From positions 1 through 62,856 of the forward strand of contig NZ_JAQZAM010000027.1 in the NCBI RefSeq assembly GCF_028737215.1: 62,856 nucleotides of DNA. The letters run 5' to 3'. How positions within the stretch are numbered: the first letter of the stretch is position 1; every line of letters starts with the position of its first letter. The notes under the pieces are model-generated. The model made no database searches. It was given only the letters and a program-made list of their open reading frames with translations, and was not told where the DNA came from. This DNA is from Actinomycetospora chibensis. Its GTDB lineage: Bacteria; Actinomycetota; Actinomycetes; Mycobacteriales; Pseudonocardiaceae. Of the stretch, positions 1 to 8,379 are shown one piece after another. The position numbers and the translations under genes are program-made.

Positions 1-1
1 C

Positions 2-61
2 GGCCCGATGTTCCGCCTCGACGACCAGGCCGCCGCCCGCGGGCAGGGCTGCCCGATCTGA
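2..61 (+). CDS. 3' end of an unidentified gene (partial)
   Basis: One frame is open from the window edge to a TGA at 59-61 and reads as a C-terminus ending RGQGCPI. Only about 19 residues are visible, so no family can be assigned. It is read as a gene end because the frame carries typical high-GC codons and the stop lies 92 bases before the next start. It could equally be a chance open frame. Confidence 0.35.
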   Translation, partial: GPMFRLDDQAAARGQGCPI

Positions 62-153
62 CCTCCCTGTCCGCCGGAAGGCGGTTGGCCGAGCGCCGAA
101 CAGGGCACCGTGCTGCCCAACCGCGCATGCGGGCCGACACACGGGAGTCGACG

Positions 154-1650
154 ATGACGAATCTGGCGACGGCGCTGGTCGAGACGTCGAAGGAGCACGG
201 CGATCGTCCGGCGCTGCGTCTGGACGACCAGGTCGTGACGTACGAACGGTTCCTCGACGCCGCGCGCGGCGTCGCGGGCCTGCTGCGGGCGCGGGGCGTC
301 GAGCCCGGCGCGCGGGTGGGCATGGTCTTCCCGAACGTCCCGGCGTTCCCGATCGTGTTCTACGGCGCCGTGCTGGCGGGCTGCGTGGTCGTCCCGATGA
401 ACCCGCTGCTCAAGGGCCGGGAGATCGAGTACTACCTCGACGACGCGGGCATCTCGGTGGTGTTCGCGTGGGACGCCGCCGCCGACGCCTCGCGCGAGGC
501 CGCGCAGGGCCGCGACATCGAGGTGGTCGCCGTCGGCGCCGCCGGGCCCGACGAGGCACAGCTCGCCGGCACGCCGGTGGAGGAGCCCGTCGAGCGCGAC
601 GACGAGGACACCGCGGTGATCCTCTACACCTCCGGCACCACGGGCTCGCCCAAGGGCGCCGAGCTGACCCACGCGAACCTGGCCACCAACGCCCGGGTCT
701 CCTCGCGCACCCTCACCGAGCTCGGCACCGACGACGTCGTGATGGGGTGCCTGCCGCTGTTCCACGTCTTCGGACTCACGTGCGGTCTGAACTCCGCGGT
801 GCTGTCCGGCGCCTGCCTGACGCTGCTGCCGCGGTTCGACGCGACGAAGGCGCTGACGATGATCGGGCGCGACCGCGTGACGGTCTTCGAGGGCGTGCCC
901 ACGATGTACGCGGGCCTGCTGCACGTGGAGGACCGCGAGCAGTACGACGTGTCGTCCCTGCGCTCCTGCATCTCCGGCGGTTCGGCGATGCCGGTCGAGG
1001 TGCTCCGCGAGTTCGAGGAGACCTTCGGGTGCGTGGTGCTCGAGGGCTACGGGCTCTCGGAGACCTCGCCGGTGGCCTCGTTCAACCACCCCCATGCCGA
1101 GCGCAAGGCCGGGTCGGTGGGCACCCCGGTCGCCGGCATGGAGCTGCGCCTCGTCGACGACGACGGCAACGACGTCACCGGCGACGACCCCGGGGAGATC
1201 GCCATCCGGGGCGAGGGTCTGATGAAGGGGTACTGGGGCCGTCCCGAGGCGACCGCCGAGTCGGTGCCGGACGGCTGGTTCCGCACCGGCGACGTCGGCC
1301 GCCGCGACGACGACGGCTACTACTTCATCGTCGACCGCAAGAAGGAGCTGATCATCCGCGGGGGCTACAACGTCTACCCGCGCGAGATCGAGGAGGCCCT
1401 CTACGAGCACTCGGCGGTCGCCGAGGTGGCCGTGGTCGGGATCCGGGACCGGGACCTCGGCGAGGAGGTCGGCGCGGCCGTCGCCCTGCGCCCCGGCGCT
1501 GAGGTCGGTGTCGACGAGCTGCGCGCGTTCGCCAAGGAGCGCGTCGCGGCCTACAAGTACCCCCGCCACGTCTGGCTGCTCGACGAGCTGCCGAAGGGGC
1601 CGACGGGCAAGATCCTCCGTCGCGAGGTCCAGCCGCCCGAGGACCTCTAG
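154..1650 (+). CDS. AMP-dependent acyl-CoA synthetase (long-chain fatty acid--CoA ligase type)
   Basis: This 498-residue class I adenylate-forming enzyme should activate a carboxylic acid with ATP and join it to CoA in the cytosol. The ATP-binding loop [11 protein letters not shown] is near residue 179. It is followed by GYGLSETSP, the hinge-region GWFRTGDVG and [18 protein letters not shown]. The catalytic lysine is in [10 protein letters not shown] near the C-terminus, so all core motifs are present. The ATG at 154 is preceded by GGGAG; an upstream TTG at 85 would add 23 residues of low-complexity sequence and is not favoured. Substrate chain length cannot be read from the sequence. The gene converges on the methyltransferase gene, with a palindromic element between them. 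Confidence 0.9.
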   Translation: MTNLATALVETSKEHGDRPALRLDDQVVTYERFLDAARGVAGLLRARGVEPGARVGMVFPNVPAFPIVFYGAVLAGCVVVPMNPLLKGREIEYYLDDAGISVVFAWDAAADASREAAQGRDIEVVAVGAAGPDEAQLAGTPVEEPVERDDEDTAVILYTSGTTGSPKGAELTHANLATNARVSSRTLTELGTDDVVMGCLPLFHVFGLTCGLNSAVLSGACLTLLPRFDATKALTMIGRDRVTVFEGVPTMYAGLLHVEDREQYDVSSLRSCISGGSAMPVEVLREFEETFGCVVLEGYGLSETSPVASFNHPHAERKAGSVGTPVAGMELRLVDDDGNDVTGDDPGEIAIRGEGLMKGYWGRPEATAESVPDGWFRTGDVGRRDDDGYYFIVDRKKELIIRGGYNVYPREIEEALYEHSAVAEVAVVGIRDRDLGEEVGAAVALRPGAEVGVDELRAFAKERVAAYKYPRHVWLLDELPKGPTGKILRREVQPPEDL

Positions 1651-1670
1651 AAGGGGTGCGCTGCGCGCTC

Positions 1671-1710
1671 GTGAACACTTCGGAGTGCCACAGCACTCCG
1701 AACTGCTCAC
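1671..1710. terminator. Palindromic element between convergent genes, probable bidirectional terminator
   Basis: Arms 1671-1688 and 1693-1710 pair at 16 of 18 positions around a 4-base loop. The element begins GTGAACACTTCGG and ends CCGAACTGCTCACAT. It sits in the 67-base gap between two convergent stop codons, which fits a bidirectional terminator. It is a diverged relative of the elements at 13143-13198 and 33012-33058. Confidence 0.6.
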
Positions 1711-1717
1711 ATGGGCG

Positions 1718-2668
1718 TCAGCCCACCTCGACGACCAGCCAGCCGCCGTGGTCGTCGGCGACGGTGAACGGGTGCGCGGAGCGCTCGCCGAGCGCGTGCA
1801 GGGCGGCGTGGTCGAAGGTCCTCAGGTGCCCGTACACGGGTTCGGGGACGTCCTCGTAGGGCACGGCCACCACCGCGCGGTGGCGGGCGACACGGAGCAT
1901 CTCCTCGAGCACGGTCACCGTGTCCTGCGCGGGCAGGTGCTCGAGCAGGTGCACGGCGGTGACGGTGTCCACCGAGCGGTCCGCCGCGGGCAGGTGCCGG
2001 GCGTCGGCGACGACGGTGCGCACCGCCTCGTCGCGGCGCCGGGCGACGGCGCCGAGCAGGCCCATGGTCCCCGGGGTGTGGTCCGTCGCGACCACCGCGA
2101 ACCCCTCCTGGGCGAGGCGTAGCGGCAGGAACCCGAAGCACGAGCCGACGTCGAGGACGGTGCGCCCGCGGATCTCGGCGACCGCGCGCTCGTGCACCGG
2201 GGCGAAGCCCGCGAGCGACGACTCCGGCGGCGCGAGAGGGTCGGCGGGCTCGCGGGGGTGGCGGAGCACGGCGAGACTGTTCGCGTAGAACGTCGACCAC
2301 GCCGTGAGCGGGTCGCTGATCGTCGAGCGCACGATCCCGGTGAACACCCGCTCGAAGTCCGCCGCCGAGGTCACGACGCCCGAGAGCTCGCCCGCGACGA
2401 GCCCGGCGATGTCGTCGTCGAGCTCGTCGGGGCGCAGCCGGTGGAGCACGAGCAGGCGGTCGCCCGGCCGGTGCACCTCGAAGTGGTCGGTGACCCGCTC
2501 CGGGGGTCGCGCGGCCACGAGGCGAACGGGCACGGGTGCCCGGTCGACGTGGCAGACGACGATCCCGCCGTCCTCCCACCGCCCCGGGTGGGACGGGGCC
2601 AGCGGATCGATGCGGACCGAGCCCGCGGCCGGAGGGGTCGTGGGGGTGGGCGAGCCGCGGACGGTCAT
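1718..2668 (-). CDS. mftM: SAM-dependent methyltransferase, probable mycofactocin glucan methyltransferase MftM
   Basis: A 316-residue protein with a C-terminal Rossmann methyltransferase domain: motif I VLDVGSCFGFLPL near residue 173, then VVATDHTP and the post-motif VTAVHLLEHLP. About 165 N-terminal residues precede the domain. In Mycolicibacterium smegmatis, MftM (MSMEG_6237) 2-O-methylates the second glucose of the mycofactocin oligosaccharide, and its gene lies near mdo and co-occurs with it (recalled literature). Here the gene is last in a minus-strand mdo-moxR-VWA operon, 7 bases after the VWA stop, and the mft cluster is 7 kb away. The MftM name rests on this context plus family type; the methyl acceptor cannot be read from the sequence. 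Confidence 0.65.
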   Translation of the reverse strand: MTVRGSPTPTTPPAAGSVRIDPLAPSHPGRWEDGGIVVCHVDRAPVPVRLVAARPPERVTDHFEVHRPGDRLLVLHRLRPDELDDDIAGLVAGELSGVVTSAADFERVFTGIVRSTISDPLTAWSTFYANSLAVLRHPREPADPLAPPESSLAGFAPVHERAVAEIRGRTVLDVGSCFGFLPLRLAQEGFAVVATDHTPGTMGLLGAVARRRDEAVRTVVADARHLPAADRSVDTVTAVHLLEHLPAQDTVTVLEEMLRVARHRAVVAVPYEDVPEPVYGHLRTFDHAALHALGERSAHPFTVADDHGGWLVVEVG

Positions 2669-2675
2669 CGCCCCG

Positions 2676-4220
2676 TCATCGCCCGATCATCTCGGCCGCC
2701 ATGTCGTGGCTGACCTCGGAGAGCCCGGTGAGGTCGCGGACGACGCGGATGCGGTCGACGAACTCCGCGTAGCGCGGCAGGTCGCAGGCGCCCAGGCCCC
2801 ACGAGTAGCGGGGCTCCGGGGTCAGCCAGATCGTCTCCCGCGCCCGGCGGGTGATCTCGGCGAACGCCTCCATGTTGGCGTCGTTGCCGTTGCCCCGCCC
2901 GTCCCCGAGGACGATCACCGTCGAGCGCCGGTTCACCGCCGACCCGTGGTCCTCCAGGAACGTCCCGAACGAGGTCCCGTAGTCGGAGTTCGCGTCGACG
3001 TCGAGCAGGTCGCCGCCGAAGATCAGCCCCAGGGCGTTCTCGACGGTGTGGTCGGCGAACAGGTCGGTGACCTCGATGAGGTCGGCGACGAACGCGAACG
3101 AGCGCACCTGGCCGAACATGTCCTGCAGGCCGTGGACGAGGTGCAGCGTGAACCGCGCCGTCGCCCGCACCGACAGCGACACGTCCGCGAGGATCACGAG
3201 GCGCGGCTTGTCCTCGGTGCGCTCGACCGTCACGGGGCGGAACGGGATGCCGTCGAAGCGCATGTTGCGCCGCATCGTGCGCCCCGGGTCGATGCGCCCG
3301 CGGGCCGACTCGCGCCGCTTGTGGGTCAGCGCGCCGTGCAGTGTCTTGGCCAGCCGGCGCAGGGAGTCCTCGAGCTGCTGGCGCTCGTGCTCCTCGGCCC
3401 GGTCGACCTCGGCCCGGTGCGCGTCCTCGTCGGCGTGCCCGCCGTCCATCACCCGCTGCTCGATCTCCAGCAGGCGCTCGAGGTGGCGCTTGATGGCCTC
3501 CGGGAGGTTCTCGAGCATCCCGGCCAGGCGCCGGCGCAGCGCCAACGCATCGGTCTCGTCGCCCTCGTCGCGGATCCCGTCCTCGACGCCCTGCAGCCAC
3601 CCCAGCAGCGCCTCCTGCTGGGCGACGTTGAGGTCGGCGTCGACCTTCGTGCCCGAGTCCGTCGCGATGTCGCCGGGCAGGCCGCCGCCGTGCAGGCGGT
3701 CGGTCTCGATCTGGACCTTCTCGCCCGTGCCGGTCTCGTCGGTGGCGCCGTCCTTCGAGAAGACGATCTCGTCGGTCATCGCCGCGAGGTCGATCTTGTT
3801 GGCCTCCTGGTGCAGGTTGTACTGCTGGGCCATGTCCTCGGGGTCGAAGAACTCCTTGATGTCCACGGGCGTGCCGTGGTCGTGACCCTCCTGCGGGGTC
3901 TCGCTCGGCTCCTCGGAGAGCGTGAAGTTCTCCAGGGCGCCGTCGTCGGAGAGGTCCTCGTGCCCGTGCCCGTGGCCGTGCCCGCGGTCCTCGGCGCCGA
4001 TCCGCACCAGGGCGAAGAACGCGTCGAAGATCTCGTCGAACGACTCCTCGTCGCGGATGTCCTTGACCAGCGAGACGCGCAGGGCGGCCTTGAGCGTCTC
4101 GCGGTCCGCGAGCACGCCCGGCTCCCGCGCGCAGCGCATGGCGTCGAGGACCTCCGATGTGGAGATCCGCACCTGCCGGACACGGAGCAGCCGGACGAAG
4201 CGATGGATGCTGGCCTCCAT
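2676..4220 (-). CDS. VWA-domain protein of the CoxE type (MoxR partner)
   Basis: A 514-residue protein with a C-terminal von Willebrand A domain. The MIDAS motif DVSLS (Asp346, Ser348, Ser350) is intact, so it should bind a divalent metal. The middle is strongly acidic and helical. Residues 80-87 form a Gly-His run with four histidines next to an acidic stretch, which could bind metal. VWA/CoxE proteins work with MoxR AAA ATPases to assemble or activate metalloenzymes, as CoxD/CoxE do for CO dehydrogenase. The partner ATPase is encoded 29 bases upstream, so the likely client is the alcohol dehydrogenase two genes upstream (inference). The ATG at 4220 has a strong GAGGAGGG ribosome site. Confidence 0.88.
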   Translation of the reverse strand: MEASIHRFVRLLRVRQVRISTSEVLDAMRCAREPGVLADRETLKAALRVSLVKDIRDEESFDEIFDAFFALVRIGAEDRGHGHGHGHEDLSDDGALENFTLSEEPSETPQEGHDHGTPVDIKEFFDPEDMAQQYNLHQEANKIDLAAMTDEIVFSKDGATDETGTGEKVQIETDRLHGGGLPGDIATDSGTKVDADLNVAQQEALLGWLQGVEDGIRDEGDETDALALRRRLAGMLENLPEAIKRHLERLLEIEQRVMDGGHADEDAHRAEVDRAEEHERQQLEDSLRRLAKTLHGALTHKRRESARGRIDPGRTMRRNMRFDGIPFRPVTVERTEDKPRLVILADVSLSVRATARFTLHLVHGLQDMFGQVRSFAFVADLIEVTDLFADHTVENALGLIFGGDLLDVDANSDYGTSFGTFLEDHGSAVNRRSTVIVLGDGRGNGNDANMEAFAEITRRARETIWLTPEPRYSWGLGACDLPRYAEFVDRIRVVRDLTGLSEVSHDMAAEMIGR

Positions 4221-4249
4221 GAGCGGGGCCCTCCTCTGCGTCGGTGCGG

Positions 4250-5509
4250 CTAGAGCGCGCGGCGCTTGCCGAGGCCCGCGCCGAAGGAGCGGGTGCCCTG
4301 GCCGGAGCTCACCGGGCGCTTCTTCGGCGGCTCGGTCTCGCCGCTGCGGGCCTTCTCCTGGTACTCGCGACCCGGCGCGCCGTACACGCCGGCGTGGCGG
4401 CCCTCCTCGTCCTTCGCCGCGCGGACCGCCCGGCCGTCGGGGCCGTCGTCCTCGTCGTCGAGGACGGGCCGCGACGTGGTCGGCGCGGGCCCGCTCGAGT
4501 GCCCGTTGTCCTCGTGGCCGTGCCCGTGGCCATGACCGTGGCCGTGCCCGTGGGCGTCGGCGATCTCGGCGTTGGGGTCGACGAGCTTCGGCAGCGCGCC
4601 GAGGGCCTTGGTGACGTCCTTGTCGTACTTGACGACGACGCTCACGGTGTCCGAGAGGACCTGCGAGTTCAGCTCGTCGATGCCGAGCACGGCCAGCGTG
4701 CGCGCCCAGTCGATGGTCTCGGAGATGCTCGGCGCCTTGCGCAGCTCGAGCTCGCGCAGGCCGCGGACCACCTCGACCAGCTCGCGGGCGGCGGCCTCGG
4801 GCAGCCCGGTGTTCTTGGAGCGCACGATCTCCAGCTCGCGCTCCGCGGTGGGGTAGTCCAGGAACAGGTGCAGGCAGCGGCGCTTGAGGGCGGCGGCCAG
4901 GTCACGGGTGTTGTTGCTGGTCAGGATGACGTACGGGGCGTGCTTGGCGACGAAGGTGCCGATCTCCGGCACCGAGACCTGGAACTCGCCGAGGGTCTCG
5001 AGCAGCACCGCCTCGAGCGCCTCGTCGGCGCGGTCGACCTCGTCGATCAGCAGCACGACGGGCTCGTCGGAGCGGATCGCCTCGAGCAGCGGGCGCTCGG
5101 CGAGGAAGTCCTCCGAGAAGAACACGCTGTCCTGGTTCTTGATCTTCTCCACCGACGACGGGATGTCGGGGGCGTCCTGCACGATCTCGGCGATCTTCTC
5201 GCGGAGCATCTGGGTGTAGAGGAGCTGCTTGCCGTAGTCCCACTCGTAGAGGGCCTTGGTCTCGTCCTGGCCCTCGTAGCACTGCAGGCGCAGGAACCGC
5301 CGGCCGGTGGCGACGGCGAGCATCTTGGCGAGCTCGGTCTTGCCCACTCCTGCAGGGCCCTCGAGCAGCAGCGGCTTCTCGAGGCGGGTCAGCAGGAACA
5401 CCGTCGTGGCCAGGCGCCGGTCGGCGATGTAGCCGTGCTCGGCGAGCGCGTCGACGACCTCGTCGACCGAGCCGAAGGGGGACGCGGTCTGGTCGGTCGG
5501 GGTGCTCAC
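4250..5509 (-). CDS. MoxR-family AAA+ ATPase
   Basis: A 419-residue ATPase with Walker A GPAGVGKTE, Walker B LLIDEVDRADE and sensor-1 ILTSNNTRDL, all in the N-terminal half. The AAA core ends near residue 300. A (HG)6H run follows at residues 320-332, then an acidic, low-complexity tail to the C-terminus. MoxR ATPases with VWA partners act as chaperones for metalloenzyme maturation. The histidine tail mirrors a shorter one in the VWA partner, suggesting that the pair handles a metal ion. The GTG start at 5509 is preceded by GAGAGGAAG. Typical MoxR proteins are about 320-350 residues, so the tail is an addition to the family fold. Confidence 0.9.
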   Translation of the reverse strand: MSTPTDQTASPFGSVDEVVDALAEHGYIADRRLATTVFLLTRLEKPLLLEGPAGVGKTELAKMLAVATGRRFLRLQCYEGQDETKALYEWDYGKQLLYTQMLREKIAEIVQDAPDIPSSVEKIKNQDSVFFSEDFLAERPLLEAIRSDEPVVLLIDEVDRADEALEAVLLETLGEFQVSVPEIGTFVAKHAPYVILTSNNTRDLAAALKRRCLHLFLDYPTAERELEIVRSKNTGLPEAAARELVEVVRGLRELELRKAPSISETIDWARTLAVLGIDELNSQVLSDTVSVVVKYDKDVTKALGALPKLVDPNAEIADAHGHGHGHGHGHGHEDNGHSSGPAPTTSRPVLDDEDDGPDGRAVRAAKDEEGRHAGVYGAPGREYQEKARSGETEPPKKRPVSSGQGTRSFGAGLGKRRAL

Positions 5510-5579
5510 GCAGCGCTTCCTCTCGTTTTCGGGAGACGGGGCGCGGCCCCGTCCTCTTCAGTGTGTCCCGGAAGACACG

Positions 5580-5627
5580 CCGGTGCCCGGCAGGGCTGAA
5601 GGAAGTTCAGCCCCCGCCGGGCACCGG
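5580..5627 (-). terminator. Strong hairpin between mdo and moxR (terminator or attenuator)
   Basis: Arms at 5580-5600 and 5606-5627 (CCGGTGCCCGGC against GCCGGGCACCGG, extended by GGGCTGAA/TTCAGCCC) form a stem of about 20 bp with a 5-base loop. A small second hairpin at 5563-5578 follows on the minus strand. It lies 13 bases after the mdo stop, so much mdo transcription probably ends here and the maturation genes get partial read-through. No U-tract follows, as is common in high-GC actinobacteria. Confidence 0.6.
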
Positions 5628-5640
5628 GTGGTACGTCAGC

Positions 5641-6933
5641 TCAGCTCAGCAGGTCGTCGAGGTCACCGTTGAGGCAGTGGTCGACGACGGGGCGCACCGT
5701 CGTGAAGGTGCACTCCTTGGGGTTGCCCGGCGTGCAGGCGTCCCCGAGGACGTGGTTGGTGATGCGGTCCACGTCGGCGTCGTTGCCCGTGATCGTCTTC
5801 TCGTTCTCGTAGAACTTGGTCGGGCCCTTGCCCAGACGGTTCTTGGAGTACGAGTCCTGGGTGACGTCGGTGAACTTCTCCGGGATGCCCACGTCGCGCA
5901 GGAGACGGATGGCGGCGGCGAGCGCGGCCTCCGCGGCCTGGACGTCGGTCATGTGCGTCGTGTCCACGCCCATGGCCTGGGCGATGCGCGCGAAGCGCTT
6001 GTAGGCCACCGGCATGTTGAAGGCCCACACGCGCGGGAGCGCGACGGCGTTGTTCAGGCCGTGGTGGGTGTCGTAGAAGGCCGACACCGCGTGCGAGATC
6101 GAGTGGATGATCCCGAGGCCACCGGAGTTGAACGCCTGGGCGGCGATGTACTGCGCGTACATCATGCCCTCGCGGCCGGGCAGATCCTGCCCGTTCCACA
6201 CGGCCTCGCGGAGGTGGTTGTTGGTGAGCTCGATGGCCCGGATCGCGTTGCCCAGGCTCGGCTCGAAGTTCAGCCGCGAGACGTAGGGCTCCGAGGCGTG
6301 CGCGAGCACGTCGAAGCCGCACTGCGCGGTGAAGTCGACCGGGCAGTCGTAGTAGAGCACCGGGTCGTCGATCGCGAGGCTGGTCACCGAGTTGTCGTCG
6401 AACGCGACGTACTTGTGCGGGTTGTTCGGGTCGGTCGTGGTGTCGGTGATGACGTAGGCCCACGAGGTCTCCGAGCCCGTGCCGGCCGTGGTCGAGACCG
6501 CGATGTGCGGCGGGTTCTTCGGGTTCTCGGACTGGTTGAAGCCCTCGAACTCGTTGACGTTGCGGCCGTCGTGGGCCACCGAGATGCGGGCGCCCTTGCA
6601 CGCGTCGTGCGAGGAGCCGCCGCCGATGGAGACGAAGCTGTCACAGGAGTTCTCCTGGTACAGCTTCACCGAGTCCATGACGTTGTAGTCCTTGGGGTTG
6701 GACTCGACCTGGTCGTAGATGACCGTCTCGATCCCGTGCCACTTCATGGACTCGGAGATCTTGTGGACGATGTCCGTGCCGCGCAGGCCGGAGGTCATGA
6801 TCAGCGTCTTCTTGAAGCCCATCTTGAGGGCCTCGGGGCCGATCAGCTCGTGCGAGCCGGGCCCGAGCAGCGCCCGCGGGAAGGGGTGGAACTCCTTGAT
6901 CGGGAACGGCTTGAGCAGCTCGTCTACCTGCAT
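5641..6933 (-). CDS. mdo: NDMA-dependent alcohol/methanol dehydrogenase (group III, iron-type fold)
   Basis: A 430-residue group III alcohol dehydrogenase matching the Mno/Mdo type. It shows the nucleotide-binding loop GGGSSHDACKGA, TTAGTGSE, and the metal signature GIIHSISHAVSAF with DTHHGLNNAV. Enzymes of this type oxidise methanol and other short alcohols with a tightly bound NAD(H) that needs an external acceptor. Mycofactocin is thought to be that acceptor, consistent with the mft genes 2 kb away. The ATG at 6933 has a GAGAGGA site. Codon choice is cleaner than in neighbours and favours C-ending codons, which suggests high expression. Which alcohol is the natural substrate cannot be judged. 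Confidence 0.9.
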   Translation of the reverse strand: MQVDELLKPFPIKEFHPFPRALLGPGSHELIGPEALKMGFKKTLIMTSGLRGTDIVHKISESMKWHGIETVIYDQVESNPKDYNVMDSVKLYQENSCDSFVSIGGGSSHDACKGARISVAHDGRNVNEFEGFNQSENPKNPPHIAVSTTAGTGSETSWAYVITDTTTDPNNPHKYVAFDDNSVTSLAIDDPVLYYDCPVDFTAQCGFDVLAHASEPYVSRLNFEPSLGNAIRAIELTNNHLREAVWNGQDLPGREGMMYAQYIAAQAFNSGGLGIIHSISHAVSAFYDTHHGLNNAVALPRVWAFNMPVAYKRFARIAQAMGVDTTHMTDVQAAEAALAAAIRLLRDVGIPEKFTDVTQDSYSKNRLGKGPTKFYENEKTITGNDADVDRITNHVLGDACTPGNPKECTFTTVRPVVDHCLNGDLDDLLS

Positions 6934-7192
6934 GCTGGTCCTCTCGTCGGGGTCAGGTCCGAGGGCCCGCGCACCCGCGGGGTCTCTCGTGATCCGGCGT
7001 GACGCTAGGCGTGGCGCCGGTCACGGCGACAGGGGTACGCGGTGATCCCGACCACGGCGACGGTGCCCGTCCTGCACCTTCGGACAGGTGGGGCGCCTGC
7101 CCATCGTGCGGCGTTGTCGACTCCCCGCTGTTGCCAGTTGTACGTGACAACGGTGGCGGGTGGGTGAGCGGATCACGGGGAACCTCCGGCGG
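6934..7192. promoter_or_regulatory. Divergent promoter region mdo / SDR with inverted repeat
   Basis: A 259-base gap between divergent genes. GTTGT (7137-7141) and ACAAC (7147-7151) form a perfect inverted repeat around ACGTG, about 45 bases before the SDR start, and a further GTTGTC lies at 7113. This is a candidate operator. No clear -10 or -35 box for mdo could be assigned by eye. Confidence 0.3.
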
Positions 7193-7900
7193 GTGACCGA
7201 GGACCTGGCCGGACGGTGTGCGCTCGTCACCGGCGCGAGCCGGGGGCTCGGGCGCGCGATCGCCGGCGGGCTGGCCGCCTCCGGGGCACGCGTGATCGGG
7301 ATGGCCCGCGACCCCGACGCGCTCGCGCAGTCCGTGGCGGGGTTCGGCGGTGAGGCGCTGGCGCACGACCTCGCCGACGTCGACGGGATCGCCGCGCGCG
7401 TCGACGGGCTCGAGGTCGACGTGCTGGTCAACGCCGCCGCCGTGATGAGCGCGAAGCGCTCGAAGACCCTCGACACGACGGTGGACGAGTGGCGCGACGT
7501 GCGCGCCGTCGACCTCGACGCCCCCTTCGCGCTGATCTCGGCGCTGGTGCCGGGGATGGCGAAGCGCCGGTGGGGCCGCGTGATCAACCTGTCGGCGTGC
7601 CTCGGACGCATGTCCGGGCCGGGTACGGCGGGCGGGCTCGCCCCCTACCGCGTCGCCAAGGCGGGCCTCAACGCGCTGACCCGCAACCTGGCCCACGAGC
7701 TGGCGCTCGGCCGCCGCGGCGTCCTCGTCGACGCCACCTGTCCCGGCCACTGCCGCACCGACATGGGCGGGCCCGACGCGCCCCGGTCGATCGAGCAGGG
7801 CGTCGACACCGCCCTGTGGCTCGCGCGCCGGGACTCGACCCCCTCCGACCCCGCCCCCACCGGGCGCCTGTGGGAGGACCGGGTCGAGGTGCCGTGGTGA
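7193..7900 (+). CDS. Short-chain dehydrogenase/reductase
   Basis: A 235-residue classical SDR with the dinucleotide motif TGASRGLG near the N-terminus, an NAA motif, a serine in INLSACLGR and the catalytic YRVAK. It should oxidise or reduce an alcohol/carbonyl pair with NAD(P). It lacks the nucleotide-site insertion typical of mycofactocin-coupled SDRs, so mycofactocin use is not implied by sequence despite the position. The GTG at 7193 is chosen because the preceding frame has no homologous-looking sequence; a GTG at 7160 is the alternative. It is divergent from mdo and convergent with the GntR gene. Confidence 0.85.
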   Translation: MTEDLAGRCALVTGASRGLGRAIAGGLAASGARVIGMARDPDALAQSVAGFGGEALAHDLADVDGIAARVDGLEVDVLVNAAAVMSAKRSKTLDTTVDEWRDVRAVDLDAPFALISALVPGMAKRRWGRVINLSACLGRMSGPGTAGGLAPYRVAKAGLNALTRNLAHELALGRRGVLVDATCPGHCRTDMGGPDAPRSIEQGVDTALWLARRDSTPSDPAPTGRLWEDRVEVPW

Positions 7901-7911
7901 GTCGCCGCGCG

Positions 7912-7972
7912 GTGAGCGAGCCCTCACGGTCGATGTCGATCTCTACGAGGGCCGACCGGGCTCGCTGATCAC
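7912..7972. terminator. Hairpin between convergent SDR and GntR genes
   Basis: GAGCGAGCCC (7914-7923) pairs with GGGCTCGCT (7958-7966), with an inner GGTCG/CGACC pair. The outer ends GTGA and TCAC resemble the other GTGAGC/GCTCAC elements in the window. It lies between two convergent stop codons, so a bidirectional terminator is likely. Confidence 0.45.
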
Positions 7973-8016
7973 GGGAACCGCGCACTCCCACGGTGAGGTC
8001 GGTGCCGACGTCGCGA

Positions 8017-8379
8017 TCAGGGGTCGGCGAGCGCCGCCCGGGCCAGGTCCAGGGCGCGCTCGGGGGAGACGCCGAGGGCCGTCACGCGCCGGGCGTACTC
8101 CGCGGCGAGCTCGCGCGCCGGGTCGGGTGCGCCCCCGTCGCCGACGACGAACGTGCCCAGGCGCCCGCGGGTCTCGACGACCCCGGCGGCCTCGAGCTCG
8201 CGGTAGGCGCGGGCGACGGTGCCGGGCGCGATGTTGAGGTCGGTGGCGAGGCGGCGCACCGCGGGCAGGCGGGTGTGGGGCGCCAGCCCGCCGGAGCGGG
8301 CGAGCTCGCTGATCCGGGCGCGGAGCTGCTCGTAGGGCGGGTCGGCCGACGCAGGGTCGAGATCGATCAGATCGCTCAC
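8017..8379 (-). CDS. GntR-family regulator, YtrA-like
   Basis: A 120-residue protein with an N-terminal winged helix (YEQLRARISELARSG, then PAVRRLATDLNIAPGTVARA) and only a short C-terminal helix, the size of the YtrA subfamily. YtrA-type genes usually sit with an ABC transporter, but none is present here. The GTG start shares GTGA with the mftR stop codon, so the two regulators are translationally coupled. It may therefore act on the mft/mdo region; the effector is unknown. Confidence 0.85.
   Translation of the reverse strand: MSDLIDLDPASADPPYEQLRARISELARSGGLAPHTRLPAVRRLATDLNIAPGTVARAYRELEAAGVVETRGRLGTFVVGDGGAPDPARELAAEYARRVTALGVSPERALDLARAALADP

Noticed and set aside
2..61. Partial gene at the window edge as the missing mftD
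   Set aside because: Nineteen residues with no mftD-specific motif give no support.
2304..4253. A plus-strand open frame of about 649 codons opposite the VWA gene
   Set aside because: It lacks recognisable motifs and is a mirror of the VWA gene's codon bias.
7193..7900. SDR as a mycofactocin-dependent dehydrogenase
   Set aside because: The characteristic insertion near the nucleotide site is absent; only its location suggests a link.
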